A stretch of 64,000 bases of DNA from Hyphomicrobiales bacterium (GTDB taxonomy: Bacteria > Pseudomonadota > Alphaproteobacteria > Rhizobiales > Rhizobiaceae), in assembly GCA_900466575.1 (NCBI GenBank), contig UBMP01000020.1:1-64000 (forward strand), read 5' to 3'. How positions within the stretch are numbered: the stretch's first letter is position 1; each line of letters opens with the position of its first letter. Position numbers and translations under genes: made by a program. The notes beneath the pieces are model-generated. The model did no database searches and was not told where the DNA came from. It saw only the letters and a program-made list of their open reading frames with translations. This document shows, piece after piece, positions 7,245 to 16,274 of the stretch.

Positions 7245-9742
7245 ACATGATGCACAACCCCCGCGATGCGGAAGCAGCGCTCCGTCCCGTCATGGAATTG
7301 CGCAATGTGACCAAGACCTACGGTGCGGTCACGGCGCTGAAGGATGTGAGCCTGTCGCTGGTCCCCGGTCAGATCCATGCGATCGTCGGCGAAAACGGCG
7401 CGGGCAAGTCCACGCTTATCAATGTTGCCTCCGGCGTCGTGCGCGCCAACGGCGGCGAAATCATCTTTGACGGAAGCGTCGTTGCCGATGCATCGCCAGC
7501 GGCCATGCGCCGCCTCGGCGTTGCCGTGGTCCATCAGCATCCGGCTCTGGCACCTGACCTGACGGTGCGGGAAAACATTGCACTCGCGCTCGATGCCGGC
7601 CTGCCGGAGGCGGGCGCGGTGGCCGAAGCTCTCGCCGAAATCGCCAATGGCGGCATGTCGATCCATCCGGACGACCGACTTTCCGAGCTGACGATTGCTC
7701 AATGGCATGTGGTGGAAATCGCCAAGGCGCTGCTGCTCAAGCCGCGCGTGCTGATCCTGGACGAGCCGACGGAGCCGTTTGGCAAGGGCGAGGTCGAGCG
7801 GCTGTTTGCGCTTCTGCGGGCCTGTGCGGCGCGAGGCGTCGCCATCGTCTACATCTCCCACCGCCTGCGGGAAGTGTTCGACCTCGCCGACATGGTGACC
7901 GTGATCCGCGATGGTCGGCATATCGGCACCATGCCGCGCGCCGAGGTCCGCGAAGAAACGATCGTCGCGATGATCGCCGGGCGGACGATGAACCGGCTTT
8001 TTCCGGAAAAGACGCCGCACAATGGACCGGTTGTGCTCTCCGTCGGCAAGCTCGGCGGCGACGGGTTCGACAATGTGTCCATGGACCTGCCCGCAGGCCT
8101 GATCGTTGGCCTCGCAGGTATCGAAGGACAGGGGCAGCGCGCCTTTCTGCGGGCGCTTGCTGGCCTTCAGGCCGTATCCGCCGGCTCCGTTCGGTGTGAG
8201 GGCGAGAAGATCGAAAGCGGTGATCGGGCAAAGGCCGTGGCGAGCCGCATCGGCTTCATTACCGACGACCGCCATGCTGAAGGTCTGTTCAAGACGCTGC
8301 CGCTGTCGGAAAACCTCACCGTGCCGATCCTGCCGCAAATCCTGCGCAACTGGCTGATCTCGCCGGCGCGCGAAGCCTTCGTTGCCGGCGAGATGATGGA
8401 ACGCTTTGCGGTCAAGGCGTCCGGGATCCATGCCACGCCAGCGCAGCTTTCCGGCGGCAATCAACAGAAGCTTCTCCTGTCCCGCGAATTGGCGGCGAAG
8501 CCGCGTGTGTTGCTGGTCGACGAGCCCACCAAGGGCGTCGATGTCGGCGCGCGTTTCGAGATTTACCAGGCGCTGCGCCAGCTTGCGGCCGATGGCACGG
8601 CCGTGCTGGTGCTCTGTTCCGATGCTCTGGAACTGCAAGGACTTTGCGACCGGGTTCATGTCTTCTCGGGCGGCCGCGTCGTGGCCACGCTTGATGGTGA
8701 CGATGTCGCCGAAACGCGGATCGCTGCTGCGATGATCTCCGGAGGAGGCAGCGGAGTGGACGCGACGGTCAAGGCGCAGTCGACGGCACTTTCGCGGTTC
8801 CTAAAAGGTGACCTTGCCCCCATCATTCCGGTGGGTCTCGTGACCCTCGCGATCATGGCGGCGGCCACCGTCATCAACCCCTATTACCTGACAGAGCAGA
8901 ACCTGTCGGGCCTTGCCAGTCTTCTGGCCATTCTCGTGTTTATCGCGATCGGCCAGGCAGCCGTGTTCTCGATCGGTGGCATCGATCTTTCCTCCGGGCC
9001 GCTCGCCGGTCTGATGGTCGTCCTCGCCTCTTTCCTGATCACCAATGACGGCGGCAATCTCGCGCTGAGCATCGGGGCATGTCTGGCAATCGCGCTCTTC
9101 ATCGGCCTTTTCCACGCCGCAACGATCCTCGCGCTCGGCCTGCCGCCGATCGTGGTGACGCTGGCGAGTTATGTCGCCATTGGCGGCGTATCGCTGCTGC
9201 TGCGGCCGGAGCCGGCGGGCAATATCAGCTATGATTATATGGATGCCGTGGCCGCACCCGTCTTCGGCGTGCCGCTGGGGCTCCTGCTGGCTTTGGTCGC
9301 TGTCATCGCGATCGGTGTTCTGCTGGGCATGACGAGCCTCGGCCGCAGCATGCGGGCCTGGGGTTCTGACGCGGCTGTCGCGCGTCGTCTCGGCATTCGC
9401 ACGGCCCGGGTGACCTTCGTCGCCTATGGGCTCAGTGCCTTCTGTTCCGGGGCGGCCGGCCTCCTGTTGGCCGCACAGATCGGCACGGGCTCGGCGAGCA
9501 CGGGAACGGAATACACATTGATGGGGATCACGGCCTTTGTCATCAGCGGCGCCAGTATTGCCGGCGGACGGTTGTCGGTAGCCTCGATCCTGATGGCGTG
9601 CCTGCTGGTACAGGTGACGCTCAACGTGACAACCTTTCTCAACATCGATACCGCCTGGCAGCAATGGCTGATCGGCGCCGCCATCATCGCAGGCGCTGCG
9701 GTATTCTCGCAACTTCGCGGCCAGAGCCGCAACCACGGATAA
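7241..9742 (+). CDS. Fused ABC importer protein: RbsA-like double ATPase plus RbsC-like permease
   Basis: One 833-residue polypeptide. Residues about 15-250 are the first ATPase domain, with Walker A GENGAGKS and Walker B LILDEPT. Residues about 260-500 are the second, with signature LSGGNQQK and LLVDEPTKG. Residues about 525-833 are a hydrophobic RbsC-type permease with GGIDLSSGPLAGL. These parts are normally separate proteins. The first signature loop reads LTIAQWHVVEIAKA instead of the usual GQQQMVEIAKA form, and the second Walker A is degenerate (GIEGQGQR), which is usual for RbsA. With the upstream permease it can form a heterodimeric transporter. The start is set at 7241 by the ATGA overlap; an in-frame ATG lies 12 bp earlier. 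Confidence 0.9.
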   Translation: MNMMHNPRDAEAALRPVMELRNVTKTYGAVTALKDVSLSLVPGQIHAIVGENGAGKSTLINVASGVVRANGGEIIFDGSVVADASPAAMRRLGVAVVHQHPALAPDLTVRENIALALDAGLPEAGAVAEALAEIANGGMSIHPDDRLSELTIAQWHVVEIAKALLLKPRVLILDEPTEPFGKGEVERLFALLRACAARGVAIVYISHRLREVFDLADMVTVIRDGRHIGTMPRAEVREETIVAMIAGRTMNRLFPEKTPHNGPVVLSVGKLGGDGFDNVSMDLPAGLIVGLAGIEGQGQRAFLRALAGLQAVSAGSVRCEGEKIESGDRAKAVASRIGFITDDRHAEGLFKTLPLSENLTVPILPQILRNWLISPAREAFVAGEMMERFAVKASGIHATPAQLSGGNQQKLLLSRELAAKPRVLLVDEPTKGVDVGARFEIYQALRQLAADGTAVLVLCSDALELQGLCDRVHVFSGGRVVATLDGDDVAETRIAAAMISGGGSGVDATVKAQSTALSRFLKGDLAPIIPVGLVTLAIMAAATVINPYYLTEQNLSGLASLLAILVFIAIGQAAVFSIGGIDLSSGPLAGLMVVLASFLITNDGGNLALSIGACLAIALFIGLFHAATILALGLPPIVVTLASYVAIGGVSLLLRPEPAGNISYDYMDAVAAPVFGVPLGLLLALVAVIAIGVLLGMTSLGRSMRAWGSDAAVARRLGIRTARVTFVAYGLSAFCSGAAGLLLAAQIGTGSASTGTEYTLMGITAFVISGASIAGGRLSVASILMACLLVQVTLNVTTFLNIDTAWQQWLIGAAIIAGAAVFSQLRGQSRNHG

Positions 9743-9759
9743 AAGGTGAGGAGCATTCC

Positions 9760-11148
9760 ATGTCGACTATATTGATCAAAGGCGCAAACATTCTCAGCAT
9801 GGACCCGGCGGTCGGCGAACTGCATCGCGGCGACATCCTGATCAAGGATGACAAGATCGCCGATATCGGCCCGCATATCGACGCAACGGCTGATGAAACG
9901 ATCGACGCCTCCGCGATGATCGCGACGCCCGGCTTCGTCGACACCCACCGCCACACCTGGCAGTCGCTGCTGCGCTCGACCGGTGCCGATTGGACGCTGG
10001 CGCAATATTTCGCGGGCGTTCGCGGCGTCATGGGCGATCTTTACACGCCGGATGACATGTATGTCGCAAACCTGCTCGGCTCGCTGGAAGCGCTCGATGC
10101 CGGCATCACCACGCTTTACGACTGGTCGCACAACAACAACTCCCCGGATCACTCCGACGCTGCCGTCCGCGGCCTCAAGGATGCCGGCATGCGCGCCGTC
10201 TTCGGCTATGGCAACTCCAACCAGGAATGGGTCCCGGTCAGCAGCCTGCCGTCCGACTTTGCCGATGTGAAGCGCGTCCGCGACACGCATTTCGCCTCGG
10301 ACGATGGACTTGTGACCATGGCGTTCGCCGCCCGTGGTCCGCAATTTGCCACGCTCGACGTGACGGAAGAGGACTTCCGCAAGGCGCGCGAACTCGGCCT
10401 GCGCATCACCGTCCATGTCGGCGACGGTCTCTGGGGCATGAACAAGCCGCTGGTCCAGCTCAACGATCGTGGCCTGCTCGCCGATGACACGACCTATGTC
10501 CATTGCACAACGCTGCATGACGAGGACTTCAAGCTGATGGCCGACACGGGCGGCACGGCGTCGATCTCGCCCGACCTCGAGCTCAATATGGGCCACGGTT
10601 TCCCGGCGACCCTGAAGCTACTGCAGTTCGGTGTGCGTCCGTCGATCTCCATCGACATCGTCACGACGGTTGCCGGCGACATGTTCAACGCCATGCGGGC
10701 GCTGCTGTCGGGCACGCGCTCGGTGGTCAACGATGTGGCGCTGCGCGAAAAGCGGACGGTCGATCCGCTGCCGCTGATGACACGCGACGTTCTGGAATTT
10801 GCGACCCTTCGCGGTGCGATCGCTTGCGGTCTCGGCCACAAGACCGGTTCGCTCACCAAGGGCAAGCAGGCCGATCTGCTGCTGATCAATACCAACAGCC
10901 TGAACATGTTCCCGATCAACCACGCTCCGGGCGCGGTCGTCGAAGCTGCGCATGTCGGCAATATCGACTCGGTCTTCGTGGCTGGCAAGGCGCGCAAGCG
11001 TCACGGCAAGCTGCTCGACGTCGATGTGCTGGCGCTGCGCAAGCGGGTCGATGCAGCCCGCGACGCCCTCTTCGAACGCGCCGGCGTGCCGACGGACGGT
11101 TCGTGGTTGCCGCGGCCGTTCGAGGCAGCGGAAGAGTCCGAATTCTGA
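9760..11148 (+). CDS. Metal-dependent amidohydrolase (ATZ/TRZ, deaminase-like)
   Basis: A 462-residue member of the amidohydrolase superfamily subgroup that contains chlorohydrolases, guanine and 8-oxoguanine deaminases. Visible metal and active-site residues are His63 and His65 (DTHRH), His219 (TVHVGDG), His248 (YVHCTTL) and Asp299 (SIDIVTT). The set matches a mononuclear-metal deaminase/hydrolase. The C-terminal strand GKQADLLLINTNSLN closes the composite beta domain. The start at 9760 follows AGGTGAGGAG. It lies 17 bp after the transporter fusion and likely acts on the imported compound in the cytoplasm. The substrate cannot be read from sequence. Confidence 0.85.
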   Translation: MSTILIKGANILSMDPAVGELHRGDILIKDDKIADIGPHIDATADETIDASAMIATPGFVDTHRHTWQSLLRSTGADWTLAQYFAGVRGVMGDLYTPDDMYVANLLGSLEALDAGITTLYDWSHNNNSPDHSDAAVRGLKDAGMRAVFGYGNSNQEWVPVSSLPSDFADVKRVRDTHFASDDGLVTMAFAARGPQFATLDVTEEDFRKARELGLRITVHVGDGLWGMNKPLVQLNDRGLLADDTTYVHCTTLHDEDFKLMADTGGTASISPDLELNMGHGFPATLKLLQFGVRPSISIDIVTTVAGDMFNAMRALLSGTRSVVNDVALREKRTVDPLPLMTRDVLEFATLRGAIACGLGHKTGSLTKGKQADLLLINTNSLNMFPINHAPGAVVEAAHVGNIDSVFVAGKARKRHGKLLDVDVLALRKRVDAARDALFERAGVPTDGSWLPRPFEAAEESEF

Positions 11149-11158
11149 GGGTATCGCT

Positions 11159-12232
11159 TTGCTGAGACCTCCCAGTCAGCAGGCGGATCAGGGCGCGGCG
11201 GCGGTCAACTCCGCCGGCCGCGTGCCTGTCTATATCGTCACGGGCTATCTCGGCAGCGGCAAGACGACGCTGATTGCCGAACTGCTCGGCGATCCTGCCA
11301 TGGCAGGGACGGCGGTCATCGTCAATGAACTGGCGGAAGTCGGCATCGACCAGACCGTGCTCTCTGATGCGCAGGGCGAGGACGTTGTCCTGTTATCCAA
11401 CGGATGCCTCTGCTGTGGGCGCGGCACGGACCTCGCCAATGCGATCCGGCGATTACTCCGTCGTGCGCAGACCGGTGGGACCCAAATCGCGCGCATCCTG
11501 ATCGAGACAAGCGGTGCAGCCGATCCTGGCCCGATTGCCCGTCAGGTCTGCTTCGATCCGCAACTGCGCGCCAGCCTGCGCTATGGCGGCGTGCTCTGTC
11601 TCTTCGACAGCCTGTTCGGCGAGGGCTTGCTGGCCCGCGATCCGGTCGGCTACCGGCAGCTTGCGCTGGCCGATACAGTACTGTTGACCAAGACCGATCT
11701 CTCGGATGAGGCCGCGGCAGGGCGGGCCGCTGCGATGGTGCGCGCCCTCAATGCGACGGCAGAGGTCTCTACCGATCGCGCGGCGGCGCGGGCATTTCTG
11801 TCCGCCGTTGAAAGTCTGGCCGAGCGCGCGAGCAGTGTCCGCTGGTTCTCCTCCGCCATGGCGACGCCGCCCTGGGCGCATGAGGCAACGGTCGGAACCT
11901 GGACCATCAGGCTTGCCGCCGCGCTGGACTGGCCGCAGGCCGAGATGGCGATGCGCGCCATCTACGATCGATACGGCGAGGCGATCCTGAGGACCAAGGG
12001 AGTTGTCAGGACCATCGACGATGCGCGCCCGCTCGTGATTCACGGCATCAACCGGCACTTTCATCGACCGGTACGGCTCAGGGCCTGGGATGGCGATCCC
12101 GAGACGCGTCTCGTGCTCATCGGAATGGCCGGGACCGAACAGGCCGCCCGCGAGATAGAAGAGGCTCTCGCTCGCTATTGCGTGGTGGAGGAGCCATGCC
12201 AACAGCGGGATGAAACACGAATTTTCGCTTGA
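11159..12232 (+). CDS. COG0523-family GTPase (CobW-like metallochaperone)
   Basis: A 357-residue G3E GTPase. Walker A GYLGSGKT is at 29-36, the metal-binding GCLCC at 82-86, the switch segment reads ETSGAADP, and TKTD serves as the base-recognition motif. The C-terminal CobW_C-like domain is present (about 240-350). Family members deliver zinc or cobalt-type metals to client enzymes. Sitting 10 bp after a metal-dependent amidohydrolase, its client could be that enzyme; this is inference. The start is taken as TTG 11159, preceded by TGAGGG; no ATG lies between it and the Walker A motif. Confidence 0.85.
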   Translation: MLRPPSQQADQGAAAVNSAGRVPVYIVTGYLGSGKTTLIAELLGDPAMAGTAVIVNELAEVGIDQTVLSDAQGEDVVLLSNGCLCCGRGTDLANAIRRLLRRAQTGGTQIARILIETSGAADPGPIARQVCFDPQLRASLRYGGVLCLFDSLFGEGLLARDPVGYRQLALADTVLLTKTDLSDEAAAGRAAAMVRALNATAEVSTDRAAARAFLSAVESLAERASSVRWFSSAMATPPWAHEATVGTWTIRLAAALDWPQAEMAMRAIYDRYGEAILRTKGVVRTIDDARPLVIHGINRHFHRPVRLRAWDGDPETRLVLIGMAGTEQAAREIEEALARYCVVEEPCQQRDETRIFA

Positions 12233-12251
12233 ACACATTGGGGAGGAAACC

Positions 12252-12995
12252 ATGGCAGGACAATTATCATCCAGGGTAGCGCTGGTGACCGGGGGCGCGC
12301 GCGGCGTCGGCCGCGAAGTGGTGCGGCGCCTCGCGCGCGAAGGCGCCGACATTGCGTTCGTCTATGGAACGTCGGCGTCCAAGGCGCAGGAAACGGTCAA
12401 GGAGCTGGAAGCGCTCGGCGTCCGTGCCAAGGGTTACCACGCCAATCTGGAAAACCCCGCGGAGCTGCCTGACGTCGCCGCCGCCGTGCTGGCCGACTTC
12501 GGAAAGATCGACATTCTCGTCAATTGTGCCGGCGTGTTTCCGAACGGCGTGGTGGGCGAGATGACCTTCGCCGACTACGAGCGTGGCATGCGGATCAACC
12601 TCGATTCTGTCTATTACCTGACGAGCGCCGTCGCGGCCTCGATGCAGAAGGGCGGCCGGATCATCAACATTTCGAGCACGCTCGCCGATCGCGCCGGCGG
12701 TGCGGCGATCTCGGTCTATAACGCGACGAAGGCCGGTGTCAGCAGCTTCGCGCGCAGCTGGGCGCATGATCTCGCGCCGCGCGGCATTCTCGTCAATTCC
12801 ATCCAGCCGGGTCACATCAACACCGACATGAACCCGGACACCACGGATTATCACCACGAGATGATCAAGCGCATTCCGCTTGCGCGTTACGCCGAGCCGA
12901 CGGAAATTGCTGGAGTGGTGGCCTTCCTGGCCGGGCCCGATGCATCCTACATCACGGGCACCACGATTGACGTTGACGGCGGTCTGAACGCCTGA
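12252..12995 (+). CDS. Short-chain dehydrogenase/reductase
   Basis: A 247-residue classical SDR. The Rossmann glycine motif GGARGVG lies near residue 14, NCAGV near 88, the catalytic Ser is in ISSTLAD, and the YNATKAG segment supplies Tyr and Lys. The substrate is unknown; it probably oxidises or reduces a carbonyl or hydroxyl formed in the pathway started by the amidohydrolase. The start at 12252 follows GGGGAGGAAACC. Last gene of the plus-strand operon, ending before a bidirectional hairpin terminator. Confidence 0.88.
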   Translation: MAGQLSSRVALVTGGARGVGREVVRRLAREGADIAFVYGTSASKAQETVKELEALGVRAKGYHANLENPAELPDVAAAVLADFGKIDILVNCAGVFPNGVVGEMTFADYERGMRINLDSVYYLTSAVAASMQKGGRIINISSTLADRAGGAAISVYNATKAGVSSFARSWAHDLAPRGILVNSIQPGHINTDMNPDTTDYHHEMIKRIPLARYAEPTEIAGVVAFLAGPDASYITGTTIDVDGGLNA

Positions 12996-13072
12996 CGGAC
13001 TCGATCGGCTTGCTCATAGGCAATACCGGTGAACTGCCTCACACTTTCGCCGGGATTGCCTTTTGCCTCCGG

Positions 13073-13094
13073 CCCGACCTCCTTTCGGGTCGGG
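13073..13094. terminator. Bidirectional hairpin between convergent operons
   Basis: CCCGACC (13073-13079) pairs with GGTCGGG (13088-13094), and weaker pairing extends outward to TTGCC/GGCAA. It lies between the convergent SDR and the winged-helix/binding-protein gene. T runs are short, so termination efficiency is unclear. Confidence 0.6.
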
Positions 13095-13112
13095 GGCAAG
13101 TTCCGTTGAACG

Positions 13113-14828
13113 TCAGGCCGCGTTGTCGCGAATGTAGTGATAGATCTGGTTCTCCGCGTCTGCGAGCGCCTTGCGGGCGGGCTTGCCCTCGAAGACTGCC
13201 TCGAAGACCTCATTGCCGAGAACGCGTTCGATCTCGACATATTCCGGCACCGGCGGCCGCGACCAGGTGTTCAGCTCATGCCTGCGCGCCAGGCGGTCGA
13301 CGAAGCTGACGATCGGTGACGACGCCATGGCCTCCGGATCGGCACACACGGAAAAGCGCGGCGCGACGGGGAAGCCGTTGCGCACATGGGCCTTCATCGC
13401 CTCGGGCGAGGCCATCCAGGCAATGGCGTTGAGGATCTCCTGCTTGCGCTCGGGCGGCACATTGGCGGGAATGGTCAGGAGGAAACCACCGACGGGCGCA
13501 GTCGGCTGACGACCCTTCAGATAGGGTGGCGGAAGATAGGCGACGCGTCGCTTCACCTTCGAGCTCAGCTCATGTTCCAGCCGCGCCGCGCGCATCGTCC
13601 AGGAGAAGCTCATAGCGGCATGGCCGGACATGAAGCATTGCAGATTCCGGTCGGAATCGAAGGTCGAGACATCGGGTGGCGAGACGTCGCGCATCTGCTT
13701 CATGAAATCGATGGCCGCCAGGCCTTCGTCCGAATGGATACGCAGCTTGAGATTGCTGGCGTCGAAGCTGTCCTTCCAGTTCTCGTGCTTGCGCGGAATA
13801 TCGACGATCGAGCCCTGGGCTGACGCGACGAAGAGCATGAAATCGTGTGCGATCGTCATCCCGCGCGCCGCACTCCAGGAGATGCCGTAGATCCCCTGCG
13901 CCGGATCGTGCAACTCGCGTGCTGCGCCGATCAAATCCTCGAAGGTGCGCGGATAGGCAATCTGCGCGGCTTCAAAGAGGTCCTTGCGGGCGGTCAGAAT
14001 TTCGATCGTGCAGTAGATAGGGATGCCGAATTGCTGGTTGTTCCAGCGTCCGGTGCTCCAGACGGTGGGATGAAAGTCGAGCGGGTTGATCGCGGCCTCC
14101 GGCAGAACGTCGTCGAGGCTGGCGATCAGGCCGGATGCAGCGAAGCGTCCGAGCCAGGGCACGTTGAGCGCCACGACGTCATAGCTGGTCTTCGGCGAGG
14201 TCAGCGCCTGCTGTGCCTTTTCGTAAAGCGTGGGCAGCGACACGAGGTCGAAACTGCTCTTGCGGCCGATATCGTTGCGGAAATCGGACCACATGTTGCG
14301 CATGCTGGCAAAATAGTTGTCGTCATGCAGCAGGAAGCGCAGGTTTCTCAGCGCCGAGGAATTGATGTCGTGGCCCTGCAGCGGCGAGATGATGTGTGCC
14401 GCGAAATAGGAACCGCCGAAATAGTATTCCTCCGTCTCGCTGCCCGAGCGCAGGCCGAAGGTCTTGGCGAGATGCGCCTTCACATGCATGGCATAGGTGA
14501 TGAAGGCATCCAGCATATCGCCGCTGGGCGCCAGAAACGCGGTCTTGTGCTTCGGTCCACGCGGCACCTTGATGATCTGCCCGTCCTCGATCATCTTCGC
14601 GATCATGCGATTGCCGGTGCCATAGGTAGCGCCGGAAAGCTCGATCAGCGACGTCATGTCGAGCGGGCGCTGCTGGATGTGACTATCGACGAGTTCGAGC
14701 GCGATGTTCCAGTAGGGGTCCGGCTTGACACCGGGTATGGTCGCGTCGAACGGCCCCCTCAGTTGCCGCAGGAACCCGATCACGCGCGAAAGCTCATGAT
14801 CGGAGAGTTTGCTTTCCTGTCTTGCCAT
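13113..14828 (-). CDS. Winged-helix regulator fused to an ABC solute-binding-protein domain
   Basis: A 571-residue protein with no signal peptide. Residues about 40-125 form a MarR-like winged helix, with a helix-turn-helix around 57-85 (DMTSLIELSGATYG) and a basic wing around 86-98. From about 155 to 560 the sequence is a type-1 extracellular solute-binding protein: SYDVVALNVPWLG, YGISWSAARG, PVGGFLLTIP and a C-terminal AWMASPEAMKA. Binding proteins of this class are normally exported, so here the fold probably serves as a cytoplasmic ligand sensor on a one-component transcription factor. It is the second gene of an operon with a beta-hydroxyacid dehydrogenase and is a good candidate to bind the ATCCAG-type palindromes at 4845-4970 and 15869-15881. 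Some annotation pipelines would label it simply an extracellular binding protein. Confidence 0.75.
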   Translation of the reverse strand: MARQESKLSDHELSRVIGFLRQLRGPFDATIPGVKPDPYWNIALELVDSHIQQRPLDMTSLIELSGATYGTGNRMIAKMIEDGQIIKVPRGPKHKTAFLAPSGDMLDAFITYAMHVKAHLAKTFGLRSGSETEEYYFGGSYFAAHIISPLQGHDINSSALRNLRFLLHDDNYFASMRNMWSDFRNDIGRKSSFDLVSLPTLYEKAQQALTSPKTSYDVVALNVPWLGRFAASGLIASLDDVLPEAAINPLDFHPTVWSTGRWNNQQFGIPIYCTIEILTARKDLFEAAQIAYPRTFEDLIGAARELHDPAQGIYGISWSAARGMTIAHDFMLFVASAQGSIVDIPRKHENWKDSFDASNLKLRIHSDEGLAAIDFMKQMRDVSPPDVSTFDSDRNLQCFMSGHAAMSFSWTMRAARLEHELSSKVKRRVAYLPPPYLKGRQPTAPVGGFLLTIPANVPPERKQEILNAIAWMASPEAMKAHVRNGFPVAPRFSVCADPEAMASSPIVSFVDRLARRHELNTWSRPPVPEYVEIERVLGNEVFEAVFEGKPARKALADAENQIYHYIRDNAA

Positions 14829-14864
14829 TGTCCCGCCCGTTATCCCCCTCCGGCCGGCCGCCTG

Positions 14865-15797
14865 TTATTCCTTGGCGTCCAGCCCTCCGCCTTCGCGCAT
14901 CCAGTCGAACAGCGCGAAGAAGTCCTGTTCGGCATAGCCGACATTCGATGCGGCAATATATTGCTGAAGGATCGTGTTGGCCACGACCATCGGCACCTGA
15001 TTGGAACGGCCGGCATCGGTGATGAGCATGAAGTCCTTGATCATCTGCGAGACCGAGAAGGCCGGCGTGAAATCGAGGTTTGAGATCATCTCCTTCTTGT
15101 ATTTGACAAGGGGGGAGGCGACTGCACTCTCGCTGATGACATCCATCATCTGGCGCGGGGCAAGGCCGCCTTTGGCGCCCAGCACCAGAGCTTCGCCGAG
15201 GATCGACGAGGTCGCGCCGACAAGCGTGTTGAGCACCAGCTTCATGTAGCGGGCTTCCTCGCCGCCGCCGAGATAGAATTTCCGGGTGGCCAGCAAGTCG
15301 AGCAGGGCTTCAGTCTCCTGCCAAGCGGTTTCGTCGCCGGAGGCCAGCACTGTCAGCTCACCGTTGCGCGCCAGCGCCGTGCTGCCAGAGACGGGGCAAC
15401 GCAGATAGCGGATGCCATGCAATTTCAAATCGGTCGCAACGCGCTCAGAGACGGTCGGCGAGACGGTGCTCATCTCCACGAAGATACACCCCGCACGCGC
15501 CTCTGCCAGGAGGCCGCTCCCGTCCGGGCCGCTGTCGTAGACGATTGCCGAAAGAGCCGCGTCGTTGGGAATGGTCGAGAAAATGATGTCGCAACGGTTT
15601 GCAATTTCGGAAATCGATCCGGCGACCGCCGCGCCGCGTGCGACGAGGCTCGCCCTGTTTTCCGCGACCGGGTCCGAGATCAGGACCTGATATCCGGCCT
15701 CAATCATTCTTGTGGCCATCGGATTGCCCATTTTTCCGACGCCGATCCATCCCAGTACCTTTGCCGGTACTGACTTGGTTTGTCCTTTGCCCGTCAC
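14865..15797 (-). CDS. Beta-hydroxyacid dehydrogenase, 3-hydroxyisobutyrate dehydrogenase family
   Basis: A 310-residue NAD(P)-dependent dehydrogenase. The N-terminal Rossmann motif GWIGVGKMGNPMA lies near residue 16, the substrate-binding segment CPVSGSTALA near 130, and the catalytic lysine in YMKLVLNTLVG near 180. I choose GTG 15797, which has GGGAGG eight bases upstream; an in-frame ATG at 15842 has no good site. The family oxidises 3-hydroxyisobutyrate, tartronate semialdehyde and similar compounds, and the exact substrate is unknown. It heads an operon with the fusion regulator and starts from the promoter carrying the 15869-15881 palindrome. Confidence 0.87.
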   Translation of the reverse strand: MTGKGQTKSVPAKVLGWIGVGKMGNPMATRMIEAGYQVLISDPVAENRASLVARGAAVAGSISEIANRCDIIFSTIPNDAALSAIVYDSGPDGSGLLAEARAGCIFVEMSTVSPTVSERVATDLKLHGIRYLRCPVSGSTALARNGELTVLASGDETAWQETEALLDLLATRKFYLGGGEEARYMKLVLNTLVGATSSILGEALVLGAKGGLAPRQMMDVISESAVASPLVKYKKEMISNLDFTPAFSVSQMIKDFMLITDAGRSNQVPMVVANTILQQYIAASNVGYAEQDFFALFDWMREGGGLDAKE

Positions 15798-15868
15798 CGC
15801 GCAAGCCTCCCATGTTTCTCCATTGAGGAACAATAAACGCAACAGCGTGTCCCGATTTCAGCGAATTC

Positions 15869-15881
15869 ATCCAGTCTGGAT
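15869..15881. promoter_or_regulatory. Palindromic operator in the divergent promoter region
   Basis: ATCCAGTCTGGAT is a perfect 6-bp-arm palindrome with a single central base. It lies between the minus-strand dehydrogenase/regulator operon and the plus-strand YciI-like gene. It matches the ATCCAGATTGGAT site at 4845-4857 at 11 of 13 positions, and the following A-N-A is also shared. Confidence 0.55.
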
Positions 15882-15979
15882 ACAATGGGCAGGGCAACGC
15901 CTTGCTGCTTTGGTAGTTTGGACGAAAGAGGCCGCGTTCTGAGCGGCAAGGCTGCGAAAGGGCAGGCGAGGAGGAAACC

Positions 15980-16267
15980 ATGCATTACATCATTCATTGT
16001 CTCGACAAGCCGAACTCCGTCGGCAAGCGCCTGGAGAACTATGAGGCTCACAAGGCCTACCTCTCCAGCGCAACCATCAAGATGGTCATATCAGGCCCGC
16101 TGCTTGCCGATGATGAAGAGACCATGATCGGAAGCTGCTTTCTGGTCGAGGCGAATAACCTCCAGGAAGTGGAGGCTTTCAACCACGCGGACCCCTTCTT
16201 CAAGGCGGATCTTTGGGCGCAGATTTCGATCCGCCCCTTCAACAAGCGGGTTGATAACCGCGCCTGA
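15980..16267 (+). CDS. YciI-like small protein
   Basis: A 95-residue ferredoxin-like alpha/beta protein of the YciI family. MHYIIHCLDKP begins the first strand, a central SGPLLADD contains the conserved Gly-Pro turn, and HADPFFKADLW holds the conserved His-Asp pair. Members are small enzymes or dimeric accessory proteins often found beside catabolic genes. The start follows GGAGGAAACC. It is divergently transcribed from the dehydrogenase/regulator operon and shares its palindromic operator region. Confidence 0.85.
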   Translation: MHYIIHCLDKPNSVGKRLENYEAHKAYLSSATIKMVISGPLLADDEETMIGSCFLVEANNLQEVEAFNHADPFFKADLWAQISIRPFNKRVDNRA

Positions 16268-16274
16268 TGACAAC

